Shown: positions 12,387 through 24,561, counted from the first letter of the stretch. The stretch is 64,000 nt of DNA from Notospermus geniculatus (GCA_002633025.1 NMRB01000206.1:206121-270120), one strand, 5' to 3'. Notes: generated from the sequence alone by a model not told the origin. Program-made: numbers and translations.

Positions 12387-15300
12387 ATGTCAAATGTTTC
12401 TTCACCTACCAAAGACACCAAAAGGCGTCGCACAATAAAAACTGATGCTGCCAGTGGTGAAACAAAGCGAACAAAAGTTGTCATTGATTCACAACAGCAT
12501 GTGCAGGTGATTTTCATATCATGATGTTCATTTCATTTTCATGCATTGCAGGCAAGGCTGTGCCCATGAGTAAGGGCAAAGGCTACTGTTTCTTTTCACT
12601 GTGACGGGTGGTGGTGGTGGTGGCAGAGCGGCAGCGGCGGCGGTGGTGGTAGTAGCATGTGGGGGGTGGGGGCAGATGAGATCCACACGTCTGGGACTCT
12701 GGCACTGGCAGCCATGTAGATCAGACCCCGTCCCAACCTCAAAACAGCAAACCCACCACCAGTTTCTTTTTGGAATTTATTCTTTTATGTTGGGCTTGTA
12801 TTGTAGCACCGATAGGCCTATGGGGGTTTGGAATAACACAAGTAGGCCTAGGTACGGTAGCCTTGGCATCATATGATTCATATCACTGATGAGCATTGTT
12901 TTTATTCAGAAATCACGTCCAAGTGCCATATTTCATGCTGAAGAGGAAGAAGCTGCATCAAGAGACCCGGTCAAAGATGTGAATCTCTACAAAACGACTT
13001 GTAAGGAAATCAGCAAAACATTCAAGGAGATCAATGAACTGAAGAAAGGGGAAGAAAATGAGGTATTTAGTAATAATTATAACTATAACAATCTGTATGG
13101 TGCCTTTCGAAAGCAATCTGATGAAGGTGCTAATCCATGTATTAGGCCTAGTTGTTTTATTGAGTGAGATCAATCATGAGCTAGGCCTACATGTACTACA
13201 ATGTACTGGTAGACTAATATTCCATTCCTTAATACTTGGCTTTAAAGATGTCTAAATTTTCTGCAGGATTGTTGTGATTGTAGTGATATATCAATGTTTG
13301 CAATGTTATAACACATCATATTGTAATTACAGGATGCCATAACAAACAAACGAATCCATGGATCTCTCCAGTTCATTGCTCTGAGGAAGTTGAATCGGCT
13401 TTCTCATCTCAGGTGCAAGAAAGTTAGAGATGCTACAAATGAGGCCAAACAAAAGATCGACTTGTACCACTTACAGTTGCAGAATCTTCTGTATGAAGCC
13501 ATGCACTTGGAAAAGGAGATTACAAAATGTTTGGAATTCAAGTAAGCAGCTCATATTCATTCATTGTTAGGAATTGCTTCCATTGTTGAGGTAAACAGAG
13601 GTGGATTTCACTGTGGTCTTTCTTTTGAGCAGAGTTGGACTTATTGTTTACTGAGAGTGGCTAGGATTACCATTATCTCATCATAATTGAGGAGTTGCTT
13701 TATCATAGAATGGCTATGCAGGTGGATGTATAATATCTCGTTTTTCTTTCAGATCTAAAGATGAAGAGATTGAGTTGGTTAATGTTGATGACTTTTACAA
13801 AGAGGCTCCTCCTGAAATTTCCAAGCCAGTGAGTGTGTACCAATTGCTGACCCTGTGTTAAACATTCTGAGACCTGTGTCCTTCCTCTCATAACCAACCA
13901 GATGACAAGCTAATACTCAACAACACAATTAAGTTACTGCATATTTTCAGCTTAATGACACTATAAGGCCTCAAGTATCTGTTACAAATTGCTGGTCGTT
14001 TTAGAAAATATGATTTACCGGTAGTCTGTTTCTTACATTGTTATTCTTGATTGAATTTGTAGGAAACGACCAAGAAGGATATTCATTTCCAGACTTTGGC
14101 GAGGTTAGATTGGGAGCTTGAACAGAGAAAGAAGTAAGTTCTTTGAAACTAGATGCTCCTATGTCACTTTGGTTAGTTGACAGTGAGAACAGAGGGAAAG
14201 GGAAGATGGCCAAAAGATTTAGTGTAACATGATTGAAGTTCATGTATTCATAATTGTAATCTCCAAGGCTGAAAGAGCAGTTCCTTTCAAAAGCTGTAAG
14301 AATGCAGAGGACCAGCTAAAGAAGTTGAGTAATGGGAATGTACTTTTTTTCAGATTAGCTCAGAAATTAAAGGACACACAGGACAGCAAAGAGGTTATAT
14401 CCAAAAATATCAAAGCTAAGCAGGAATATCTGGAGAGTTTGCAGCCAAAGCTTAATGCCATTCTGCAGGTATGGTGACAGATTCTGACTAGATGTTAATT
14501 GGTGCATTCAACACACAAGTCCATGTACTGTAAAGCAGGAAAATTTCGCGTGCAGGACATTTTCGCGAGAGTGTATGAGTCGCGAAAATTTCCTGTCGCG
14601 AATATGTCTATAATTCTTGATTCGCGAACATTTCCAGCCGCGAAATTATCTTGCTTTACGGTAGCTTGTCTCATTATAACAATCAGGGCATTTCACCCCA
14701 TATCATCTTGTTTTCCTTCATCAGGCAAGTGCACCTGTGCAGGACTACCTTGGGATGCCATTTGACAAGACTCAGGAGCAGCACAAGACCGCTCATTTTC
14801 TGCCATCTCCTCTGTATGTTCTGTACATGCAGAGTTCAGGCTACAAGGAGGCTTGTGGTAGGTACCTCTTCCCCTCTCTTCTATGACTTGTCGTGGATGG
14901 CTCTGATTTTATGACTTGTAAAGCACAGTCTGTTTGGAAGATAACTGTGTTGTACTGGGATGTTGCCAGTGATGCCGTTCGGTTTTTTTTCAGATCACAA
15001 ATTGTCTGTGACAATTGAAGGCAACCTAAATGATGCTAAGGCGTTCCATAATGCTCAGTCAGACGCTGATGATGATAGTGACAGCGATCAAGAAGAAACT
15101 GAGACTAAGAAGAGAAAGGTATGACTGCTATGCAGGTCTTGTCTTTTGAGGCGAGTGAAAAACTGCTCGCCTCAGAACATGTGTTCTCAGGCGAGCAGTT
15201 TTTCACTCGCCTCAGAAGACAAGGCCTGGCTATGTCAATGAACAGGTCAACTAACTTGTTGGGGTTGGGGATATCAATTTCTATTTTAGAATCTTGAATT

Positions 15301-18300
15301 CTAAACCAACTGAATGAACTGATGTCTAGTTGAGTCTATAAGATTTGGATGACCAACTGATGCATGCTGGATGTAAGTTGGCCCCTTTCAGAGTGTGGTC
15401 ATTTCAATTGCCTCTAATCAATTTTCCATCCTTTCAGAAGCACAGACGCCGTACGACTGCCGCTGCCGACAAACTGGCAGAGAAAAAGAAGAAACTGCTA
15501 CAGGTACATCCTCTGTCTGTGGTGATGAATCTGGAATTTAAAGGTAAAGTATCTCTCTTGGCGTTTCTTGTCTGTAAAGAACTGTGCACTTTTGATGAGT
15601 TTTACCCATTTCATCTTCTGTTAGTCGTAGAACAAATTTTTGAGATATTATCTCATGTAATTGTGCACTACATAATGCTGAAAAATCCCACTTTGTAACT
15701 TTCAGATGGTGTTGTGCTGAACCTGAAGTATCACTACTTGACCTGCTTGCACATTGTGACTGTGAAGTCCAGTATAAGTATGGAGAAGGATACTGTTGGA
15801 TCTGTGGTTGGAGGGTAAGAAGCAGGCTAAATCACTCTAGTTTTGATGCCTCAGGCTACCCTGATTGACTGATTACTAATACTGTTTAAAAATTGCACCA
15901 TTTTCCATGCCTCAGTATGCACATGAACACAGGATTTCGACGATCGTGTTAAGTAATATTCTTTACTAAAATCCTTAAAATTGTTTTACAGAGATCTCCT
16001 GCAGCCTGAGCTTCTCTTAGAATGCCTCTACCCTGGAGACAGAGGAGAGGAGACACCAAACCCTGCCAATCACTTCCAATTGAAACGTTTGGGGTAAGTA
16101 ATAGATTTTGTTACTGTCACTTACATGTACAATAGTGTGAGTGAGTGCATAAAACCTGGCGTCCACTAGGGCATGAACAAGACGCGGAATGCAAATTTAG
16201 TAAATCCGCATTCAGCAACCTCTCTGCATATTCTTGAAATTCTGTTCACTGTCTTTATCATTCCTGAACATTTCCTGGCGTTTTTGCACTTTCGGGAGAG
16301 GGCAAAATGCCCAATAGTCATTGATGCAGAAGCAATGCCGAAATGACATAATTTGCCTCCGCAATCCTTCCTAATGTTGTCGGCGCTCTGGTGGACGCCA
16401 CCCATAAAGTACTTGGACACAGGCATGATGCACTGTCAGTTGCTGAGCATTGATAGATAAAAATAAATTTAGTTGCCGAGCATTGTATGGTAGAGCCATC
16501 AATAGAAGGAATTGTAATAAATGGTGTTGCATTCTACATTTCATTTCCAGCATTGATTCCTTCCAATCCTACATTGAATCCCTTGGACGGCCTTACATCT
16601 GGGCACAGTGGTTAGCAGGGGTTAGGTTCCTGTCTGATGATAACTCAGAAGTCAAGGCCCAATCATCGGTTAGCGCAAGTCGAATGGATGAGACAATAAA
16701 ACAACTACGAAGACGGGTTCAGACTAGGATGGTGCTTCAGAAACAGATCTCGGCAATAGGTGAGTGCAGGCTATCTTCATAATGTGTGACTTGAAGTCTG
16801 TTGTTTGTGTTGTGTTGTGTTAGCCTGTCAGAAAATTCCTTACGGTGGTGACAAAACCAGCAGATCGTCTGAATCTCCTATGTCTCAATATGGCGACCAC
16901 AGCAACCATATTGGATACTGGAATATATTCCTGGTGAAGGAAATAATATACTGTAAAGCAAGATAATTTCGCGGCTGGAAATTTTCGCGAATCAAGAATT
17001 ATAGACATATTCACGGCAGGATATTTTCGCGAGTCTCTGCCATTTTTTTTTTCATTTTTTTTTTCACGGAGCGTATTTATCACTTGCGTGTACTCATATT
17101 CGCGACAGGAAATTTTTGCGACTCATACGCGCTCGCGAAATTCGCGAAAATTTCCTGCACGCGAAATGTTCCTGCTTTACAGTATCAAACCCCACACATC
17201 TGTATAACTGGGAGTGTCTATCTTTTCAGAACATGGAACAATATCTGTGTCAAAACAATTCCAGAAGCTGTTCCCAGTCAAGATCCATTCAAAAGTCACG
17301 TCATGGAAAAGAGAAACATTCTTGGAATACAAGGTGAATATTGGAAAGAAACTATCGAATTGAAGGCCGTACACATAGGCTCTGTACAAGGACTACACAT
17401 GTACATGGCGATGAACTGCAGAAGGAAGCTTGTACCCCCATTTGAATACAGACAATGTAACAAGCCTGTTTACTGTGAAAGATATCACAAAATCACATTT
17501 GAACATTTTGTATTGCAGGCATTGCCTCACACCAAAGATTTGGTAGATGCTGGTTTAGCCAAGGAATCTGATGTGTTCTTTGCTGCACTAATTGAAAGAG
17601 GATCTGGTGAGTTGTTGGGGAAATGATTGCTCATTTCTGTTGAACACTTGTTGAATTACCACACTGTAACTGATTTTATCTCTTTCAGCTAAGCTAAAGG
17701 CCAGTATTGTGCTGACGCCTGACTACCCACACCATGCTCCAACCTTCTCTCTCTCACTAGAGTGGCAGTCCGAGAAGAACAGCAGTAACGATGAAAATGT
17801 CAAGGTGAGCAGTGAAAGATTGGTTCATTCCCAATCCTGGATACTGGTTCCCAAGCATACTCTTAGGGGCCGTCTCAAAATTACATTGATGCCAAAAAAG
17901 ATGAAGTGACTTCATCTCTTCCTTGACCCCCTTGAAAAGATGAAATGGGCACTTGCCATTGGCTTCATCCAGTAGGGATGGTAGGCATGGAAAGATGATA
18001 AAGAAAAACATGTGCAGACACTAGTAAACCAAGAAAGCAGTGTTTATTTATGGTAAAATCTATTCTCCTGTAAAAAAGAGTGATGCCAATATTTTCAAAA
18101 AAGATGAAGTGGGCTTCCCCAAATCGAGAACCCCCTCCCCCAGATGAAGTTATTTCATCTTTTTTGGCATCAAAACAATTTTGAGACAGCCCCTTAATGA
18201 TTGGCACCTTATTGTTTCAGGCGATGGAAGCTGAAGTGAACCTGCATTATGATGAACTCATGCCTGGAGGTAAACCTCATGCTGAGCTACTGACCAACCA

Positions 18301-18475
18301 GTTGCAGAGACTGTGCATGTGCCTTGACATCTTCCTGGAGTCCGAGTCCTCGTATGGTACCACCGCACCAGTGGAGTTCTCGAAGGAGAAAATGATGCCG
18401 AGGCTTGGGCGTGGGCCAGGACGAGCTAAAGCCTTCCGGTTCATTCCACAGATGGGTTTCTTTGCTCAGAGATGA
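12387..18475 (+). CDS. THOC5: THO complex subunit 5
   Basis: THOC5 is a subunit of the nuclear THO/TREX complex that couples transcription and processing to mRNA export. Sixteen coding exons, all with GT-AG borders and compatible phases: 12387-12506, 12910-13062, 13333-13541, 13753-13828, 14063-14133, 14354-14468, 14725-14857, 14994-15118, 15438-15543, 15706-15814, 15992-16093, 16551-16759, 17230-17333, 17519-17606, 17689-17804, 18221-18475. They total 2091 bases, 696 residues, close to the ~683 of human THOC5. Family signatures seen: [20 protein letters not shown] (exon 3), the conserved [12 protein letters not shown] and [11 protein letters not shown] (exons 3-4), [14 protein letters not shown] (5-6), [16 protein letters not shown] (11), [10 protein letters not shown] and ALIERG (14), [10 protein letters not shown] (16). 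The N-terminus is basic (KRRR, KRTK), as expected of a nuclear protein; residues around 330 form an acidic stretch followed by KKRK and KHRRR. Several introns carry fold-back elements. It is divergent to CCDC171. An AATAAA at 18686-18691 fits the 3' end. Confidence 0.96.
12608..12660 (+). repeat. GGN microsatellite in THOC5 intron 1
   Basis: Low-complexity run of GGT/GGC triplets followed by TGGGGGGTGGGGG. Apparent Gly/Ala/Val-rich ORFs here are artefacts. Confidence 0.8.
14526..14663. mobile_element. TIR element, TACTGTAAAGC family, THOC5 intron 6
   Basis: TACTGTAAAGCAGGAAAATT at one end and CTTGCTTTACGGTA at the other; interior is full of CGCGAA and TTCGCG. About 138 bp; same family as 16949-17184. 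Confidence 0.75.
15138..15223. repeat. 86-bp near-perfect hairpin in THOC5 intron 8
   Basis: The arms (GAGGCGAGTGAAAAACTGCT ... AGCAGTTTTTCACTCGCCTC) pair almost perfectly around the loop GAACATGTGTTC, itself a palindrome. It lies 20 bases after an exon end. Confidence 0.9.
16157..16400. mobile_element. TIR element in THOC5 intron 11
   Basis: TGGCGTCCACTAGGGC at the left pairs with GCTCTGGTGGACGCCA at the right, 244 bp apart. Confidence 0.7.
16949..17184. mobile_element. TIR element, TACTGTAAAGC family, THOC5 intron 12
   Basis: Starts TACTGTAAAGCAAGATAATT and ends CCTGCTTTACAGTA; shares its TTCGCG-rich interior with 14526-14663 in reverse orientation. It ends 45 bases before the next exon. 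A T-run in the middle lengthens it. Confidence 0.75.
17865..18195. mobile_element. TIR element in THOC5 intron 15
   Basis: AGGGGCCGTCTCAAAATTAC at the left and GTTTTGAGACGGCCCC-like ATTTTGAGACAGCCCCTT at the right; the inner arms carry TTGATGCCAAAAAAGATG and its complement. About 331 bp, ending 25 bases before the last THOC5 exon. Confidence 0.8.
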
Positions 18476-18685
18476 GCTGAATAACCTGCAGTTTCTGGAG
18501 CGGTGGTGCTGTTACCGTACAAGAAATGTAGTGCTGGACTGTCAGGCCATCAGATACCCTCCTTAGACAGTCATCTTTTTGTCTTCATCTGTACGATTTT
18601 TGAACTCAGAAAAGTACATGCCCTTGGCATCATTCAGATGGACTGGCATCAGTATGCATGTTTGGAAAATTCCAAATTCTTGATC

Positions 18686-18691
18686 AATAAA
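18686..18691 (+). terminator. Poly(A) signal of THOC5
   Basis: AATAAA 211 bases after the THOC5 stop codon, in the only plausible 3' UTR before duplication A begins. Confidence 0.6.
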
Positions 18692-19992
18692 GGAAGCAAA
18701 GGTTTTTGTATCTGTTGTCTTTGTACACTCTATTGGATTTTAATACTTGTACTTCTGAGATTAAAATGGTTTTGAAGTGGTCAGAAACTGATCTCCTCTG
18801 TTGAAATTATTAAGTTGGAAATGGCAAAAAGAGAGGGCAGCAATACTTGTGCTACAAAGAAAGACAGAATGATGAGAAATGTAAAAGAAAGCAACAATGA
18901 GCATGACATGAAACTTTCAGATAGATGCCATGTCATATGATAACATGTGGTTTCCACCCTGCCATGATGCTGCCAAGCAGAGAAGATGTGGTCACATCGT
19001 TATTATTGCATAATAGATGCTGTTTCCGACAAAAATTTACTAAGTTGCAGGATTTGGCGAAAAGTGGCGTCCGTTTCAGTTGTATACCGCAAGTGAGGTA
19101 GAGAGAGCGAGGTGGCCATTTTGATACAGCCACGAGGCTTCCTGGTCGACCATCATCGTAATCAAACCTCTTCATTGTCGTTCTTCGGGACCCCATCCCC
19201 AGTGCGGCCCGGTAGACAACAACGTAGCAGTATTGAAAGAAAGTGACGTCACTAGACATTGCTGTTTGGTACCGGTATCCAGATCCAGACTCGCGCGTCT
19301 GTCAAGAGATTTGACGGCGGCTGGGACCTCGTCAAATACGTAGGCCCACCTGATCGTTAACCTCTGAGCGAAGCTTTCCTACTCCGTTTTCCTCCTGCCA
19401 TTTCTCATGCTGTGGAGGAGTGACTAAAGATTCCATGTGTGAGAAAGAATGACAGTCCCAGGAATAGGCCTAAGGCAGCCTGCTATTCTAAGATTACAGT
19501 AGGCCTAGGCGAACTTCGAATGGTCATGTGGTTTCTTTTGCCACAACCTGAATCCCGCGTTGAAGAATACTCGTAAGAGCGAATAGACTCCAGGGGGATT
19601 CAGATTCCTGTTATAACTGTTCTTAGTTGTTAGTGGTAGGCCTACACGAGCGCGAATTTCCCTACGTTCCCACCAGCGTCGGTTAGGATACTGGGAAGTG
19701 ATGTATCTTTCGGTCTCCCTGGGGACTGTGAATCTGTGTACAGGATTAGTTCCGATCTAAATGGTCAATTTATATCAATTCTGCGATGACCAGACGGTTT
19801 TTAGCGCCGCATTCATTTCAATCACGGAGTGACGCGGTGAAGACGTCGGATTACCATCGACAGCCCACACAAACTGACGACCTGGCGGAAGGCCGCTGCT
19901 GAATATTTCTGCGGTTTTCCTCACCGCCAATCTCCAAATATCAGCCGCCGTCGGACGAAGTTCCACGAAGGCGTAGCGATATGAACACTTAA

Positions 19993-20122
19993 AGGCCCGT
20001 TTCCACTAGAGCGTTTTACGCCGCGTGATGCGTCAAATCTTTTGTTATTTTCCGCCGCTCTGCTTCCAAACAATGGGCGAAGCGTCAAAACGCGGCGTAA
20101 AACGCTCAAGTGGAAACGGGCC
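19993..20122. mobile_element. TTAA-flanked non-autonomous transposon with empty site
   Basis: AGGCCCGTTTCCACTAGAGC and CGCTCAAGTGGAAACGGGCC form the inverted ends; TTAA lies directly on both sides. The matching site in the second copy of the duplication (about 22105) has a single TTAA. TTAA target duplications are known for piggyBac and Kolobok transposons; the superfamily is not fixed here. Confidence 0.85.
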
Positions 20123-20163
20123 TTAAGCCAAGCGCACATTTGCAACAAAACTCAATGCGTTAG

Positions 20164-20310
20164 CAGGCGCGGATCCGGGGCGCGCGCCCCTTTCGATTCT
20201 GTAAAATTGGCCGTGAAATCGGAAATTTGGAGCAAATCATTGAAATTCACGATTTCAATGTTTCTAGCACAGTGCGCCACCTCCTTTCCGAAATCCTGGA
20301 TCCGCCCCTG
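20164..20310. mobile_element. CAGG(G/C)GCGGATCC element, copy 1
   Basis: CAGGCGCGGATCCGGGG at one end and GGATCCGCCCCTG at the other. Same family as 22146-22310 (its duplicate) and 59873-60047. It resembles common hAT-type short elements; the superfamily is inferred. Confidence 0.65.
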
Positions 20311-20976
20311 GTTAGGGGTGCCTGTTAAAATTGACTGACTTGGCTGAATGACGAGCGTTGGGTCAGTCGACTTTAAAAACATCCCTAACGCATTGAGTTT
20401 TGCCGCAAATGTGCGCTAGGCTTTAGTGATGGTTCAAGATGGGTCATTTCCTCGTTGGCGTCACTTCATTCGGCTCAGGCTCCGCATAAACTCCGATCAT
20501 ACATGTCATAGACCTCTGTAGCAAAATATAACAGAGATGGTCTCAAGACAGCAACCTATCTAACCCAGCACTCCATGCAGACGAACGTCTTCAGATCTCG
20601 CCAACTTCGTACTGCTGCCAACGAAGGAAAGTTTTCGAAAGCAATTCAAAGAAAAGAACATCTGAATGCTGTTAAACTTGACCCTACTTGACAAGTATCG
20701 CAGAAAGTAACCCAAACTGTCAGGTTTATTTCAAATATAGCCACTTTACGCCCCCAAGAGACCTAATGCTAGTTTGACGTAATTAATTATCTGTTGGTCC
20801 CATCTGCTGAGAAATTTCGATGGCTCGATTTTTCTAATGATGTTTCTCACTCTCAATTGCGCCGGTTTATTATCCCTCGCTTTCTCCGGAGAGCATACCC
20901 GGTTCAGTTTCCTTGTCTTTAGTAAGGAATGTTGTGGGATATGATATCTGATGCGCGGTCTTCCTGGATTCAATGG

Positions 20977-20977
20977 N
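20977..20977. other. Single-N gap
   Basis: Lone N at the end of duplication A copy 1 (CAATGGNCTTAACC); copy 2 continues CAATGGAGAG. Probably a join of unknown size. Confidence 0.8.
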
Positions 20978-21033
20978 CTTAACCATGGAGACTTATCACA
21001 GAGGTGAGCACAATGGCCCTGGCCATTTCATTG

Positions 21034-22942
21034 TATCTGCCGTCTTTGTACACTCTATTGGATTTTAATACTTGTACTTCTGAGATTAAATCGTATTGAA
21101 GTGGTCAGAAACTGATCTCCTCTGTTGAAATTATTAAGTTGGAAATGACTAAAAGAGAGGGCAGCAATACTTGTGCTACAAAGAAAGACAGAATGATGAG
21201 AAATGTAAAAGAAAGCAACAATGAGAATGACATGAAACTTTCAGATAGATGCCATGTCATATGGTAACATGTGGTTTCCACCCTGCCATGATGCTGCCAA
21301 GCAGAGAAGATGTGATCACATCGTTATTATTGCATAATAGATGCTGTTTCCGACAAAAATTTACTACTCAGTTGCAGGATTTGGCAAAAAGTGGCGTCCG
21401 TTTCAGTTGTATACCGCAAGTGAGGTAGAGAGGGCGAGGTGGCCATCTTGATACAGCCACGAGGCTTCCTGGTCGACCATCATCGTAATCAAACCTCTTC
21501 ATTGTCGTTCTTCGGGACCCCATCCCCAGTGCGGCCCGGTAGACAACAACGTAGCAGTATTGAAAGAAAGTGACGTCACTAGGCCTCAGGCAGCCTGCTA
21601 TTCTAAGATTACAGCAGGCCTAGGCCTACTAATTTCGAATGGTCATGTGGTTTTTTTTGCCACAACCTGAATCGCGCGTTGAAGAATACTCGTAAGAGCG
21701 AATAGACTCCAGGGGGATTCAGATTCCTGTTACAACTGTTGTTAGTTGTTAGTGGTAGGCCTACACGGTCGCGAATTTCCCTGCGTTCCCACCGTCGGTT
21801 AGGATACTGGGAAGTGATGTATCTTTCCGTCTCCCTGGGGACTGTGAATCTGTGTACAGGATTAGTTCCGATCTAAATGGTCAATTTATATCAATTCTGC
21901 GATGACCAGACGGTTTTTAGCGCCGCATTCATTTCAATCATTGAGTGACGCGGTGAAGACGTCGGATTACCATCGACAGCCCACACAAACTGACGACCTG
22001 GCGGAAGGCCGCTGCTGAATATTTCTGCGGTTTTCCTCGGCGCCAATCTCTAAATATCAGCTGCCGTCGGACGAAGTTCCACGAAGGCGTAGCGATATGA
22101 ACACTTAAGCCAAGCGCACATTTGCGACAAAACTCGATGCGTTAGCAGGCGCGGATCCGGGGGACACCCCCGGCGCGCGCCCCTTTCGGTCAACAATTCT
22201 GTAAAATTGACCGTGAAATTCTGAAATTTTGAGCAAATCATTGAAATTCGCAGCAGATTTCAATGTTCCTAGCACAGTGCGCCCCCTCCTTTCCGAAATC
22301 CTGGATCCTGAGTTAGGGGTGTCTGTTAAAATCGAGTGACCTGGCTGAATGACGCATTGAGTTTTGCCGCAAATGTGCGCTAGGCTAGTGATGGTTCAAG
22401 ATGGGTCATTTCCTCGTTGGCGTCACTTCATTCGGCTCAGGCTCCGCATAAACTCCGATCATACATGTCATAGACCTCTGTAGCAAAATATAACAGAGAC
22501 GGTCTCACGACAGCAACCTATCTAACCCAGCACTCCATGCAGACGAACGTCTTCAAGAAAATCTGTCAACTTCGTACTGCAGCCAACGAACGAAAGTTTT
22601 TGAAAGCAATTCAAAGTAAAGAACATCTTAATGGTGTTAAACTTGACCCTACTTGACAAGTATCGCAGAAAGTAACCCAAACTGTCAGGTTTATTTCAAA
22701 TATAGCCACTTTACGCCCCCAAGAGACCTAATGCTAGTTTGACGTAATTAATTATCTGTTGGTCCCATCTGCTGAGAAATTTCGATGGCTCGATTTTTCT
22801 AATGATGTTTCTCACTCTCAATTGCGCCGGCTTATTATCCCTTGCTTTCTCCGGAGAGCATACCCGGTTCAGTTTCCTTGTCTTTAGTAAGGAATGTTGT
22901 GGGATATGATATCTGATGCGCGGTCTTCCTGGATTCAATGGA
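21034..22942 (+). repeat. Gap-associated duplication A, copy 2
   Basis: Second copy of 18708-20976, beginning GTATCTGCCGTCTTTGTACA and continuing past the point where copy 1 stops (CCTGGATTCAATGGAGAG). It lacks the ~210-bp segment and the TTAA element of copy 1. Its own differences include GGGGACACCCCC at about 22158. Confidence 0.85.
22146..22310. mobile_element. CAGG(G/C)GCGGATCC element, copy 2
   Basis: Counterpart of 20164-20310 in duplication A copy 2, with the right end degraded to GGATCCTG. Confidence 0.6.
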
Positions 22943-23031
22943 GAGAAAGTGCAACCCCGGTTGACGGCCAAGAACGCACAATTAGAACAGCCGCCGTGTG
23001 GTAAGTCACCAATGTCTTCCTTTTCTATTAA

Positions 23032-23372
23032 AGGTACTGTCACACTGAAGTAATTCTCAAAACATCCTGCCCCGTCCTAAAAAAATCGTAAAACGGGCTA
23101 GAACATGTAATATCCCCATCACACTGAGCTAGTTCTCAGTACGTTCTTGAAAATGTTGCCGAACGGGCTCAAACTGTGCGAACGGAGTGGACGTAGTGCC
23201 AAACTTTTACAGCCTTTTTACGAACTTCATGGACGGGCTCGGACGGGAAGGGTGCTCCAGAACTTCGAGGCAATATTTGGCCAACGATACACGTTCTAGC
23301 CCGTTTTACGATTTTTTTGGGACGGGGCAGGACGTTTTGAGAACTAATTGAGTGTGACAGTACCTAGTACCT
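23032..23372. mobile_element. TTAA-flanked TIR element
   Basis: AGGTACTGTCACACTGAAGT at the left, GAGTGTGACAGTACCT at the right, with TTAA at 23028-23031 and 23373-23376. Inner arms AATCGTAAAACGGGCTAGAA and its complement also pair. The right end is partly duplicated (TACCTAGTACCT). Confidence 0.8.
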
Positions 23373-23390
23373 TTAACTCCGTCATGGCCT

Positions 23391-23674
23391 CACTGAAAAA
23401 CTCTGCTTCATCAAAATGACGAACTTAGGTTCGTTTTCCATTATCACCAAACTGAGTATCTAAATTCGTCAAAATGACAAGTCCACGAACATAAACACGG
23501 GTTTGTCAAGACGACAAGTCCACGTTCGTAATTTTGATGAACCCTTGTTTATGTTCGTCAAAGTGACGAACGTGGACTTGTCATTTTGACGAATTTAGAT
23601 ACTCGGTTTGGTGATAAATGGAAAACGAACCTACATGTAAGTTCGTCATTTTGACGAAGCAGAGTTTTTCAGTG
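23391..23674. mobile_element. Long fold-back element, CACTGAAAAACTC family
   Basis: Near-complete palindrome: CACTGAAAAACTCTGCTTCA ... GCAGAGTTTTTCAGTG, with repeated ATGACGAAC/GTTCGTCA blocks in the arms. A second copy, carrying a nested insertion, is at 49873-50300. Confidence 0.8.
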
Positions 23675-24560
23675 CTGGATCATCATGATCATTGACAGCT
23701 GATTCCTCGTTCATTTCTGGGCACGGGGTGAGGATATGCCTTGAACCGAAAATATACATGTATATACAGCCCAAAGGATGTGTTCGGAGTGTCAACAAAC
23801 CATGCAGGAAGTGCTGACATATTGTCAGTGGTATCAATTCTAAATGATAACCTTCCTGAAAGCACTGGCATTGCCGACACGAAGTGAACCCAGCCACCTC
23901 CAGGCTTGTGGTCACCTTTTTTCTCAAGCGTTAACGGTTTAGCTCGATTAAGAAAGTGATAAGACGCGGCCAGCACTGCTAGAGACCATTGAAAGATGAC
24001 CCGCCTCCATAAATGGTCCGAAGGGAGTCTTAATGATGATGGTGATGTCAACGTCATGCCCTCGGCAAATCACAAAGGCTTTAATGCCCGGGGCTCCTAA
24101 AGACATCGCGGTTCAACAACCATTAAGAAGCCATCTCTCTCCGATTCAATTCCCAAATGTAACTTCACATAAACCAGTCTCAATAGATAAGCCTGGCCAA
24201 CTCATTGCCAAGTGGTTGCGATAAATCTGTCTTTACACCATCTTTCATCAGTGTTTCTTTTTCTAAGTTTCCTCTCTGGCGTTGATCGGGTTGGAGACAC
24301 CCTGTGATTGTCGGCCTTAAAGGTGCTCTAGTTCGAATTGTAAACATTACGGTTTGTTTATTTACATGGTTGATTATAATAGTTATTTTTCCTCGGACAG
24401 GTGGCAGCACCGTGTATACCAAAACATTAATGTTATCTATTTTTATATCTTATCTCGATAAATATTCTTGTAACTGAAATATATGATTTTACGCTCAAAA
24501 ACAAACAAAAGGTTGTGAAAGGCGAGATTTAATTCGATTTTATCTGATTTGTTAGTACGA

Positions 24561-24561
24561 N
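24561..24561. other. Single-N gap in a local palindrome
   Basis: Lone N within AGTACGA-N-AAATCGTACT. The bases on either side are complementary, as also seen next to the 52483 gap. Confidence 0.7.

Larger units (their letters stand above)
18708..20976 (+). repeat. Gap-associated duplication A, copy 1
   Basis: Starts in the THOC5 3' end (GTCTTTGTACACTCTATTGG) and runs to an N at 20977. Nearly the same sequence recurs at 21034-22942. Copy 1 differs by about 210 extra bases near 19257-19470 and by a TTAA-flanked element at 19993-20122. There is no gene inside; the short ORF at 20746-20973 is simply shared with the second copy. Most likely the two alleles of a heterozygous locus placed in series, though a real segmental duplication is not excluded. 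Confidence 0.85.

Noticed and set aside
12601-12876. Gly/Ala/Val-rich ORF
   Set aside because: Driven by a GGN microsatellite inside THOC5 intron 1.
20746-23043. Conserved 75-codon minus-strand ORF repeated at 20746-20973 and within 22711-23043
   Set aside because: The identity follows from the DNA duplication itself; no family resemblance or splice context supports a protein.
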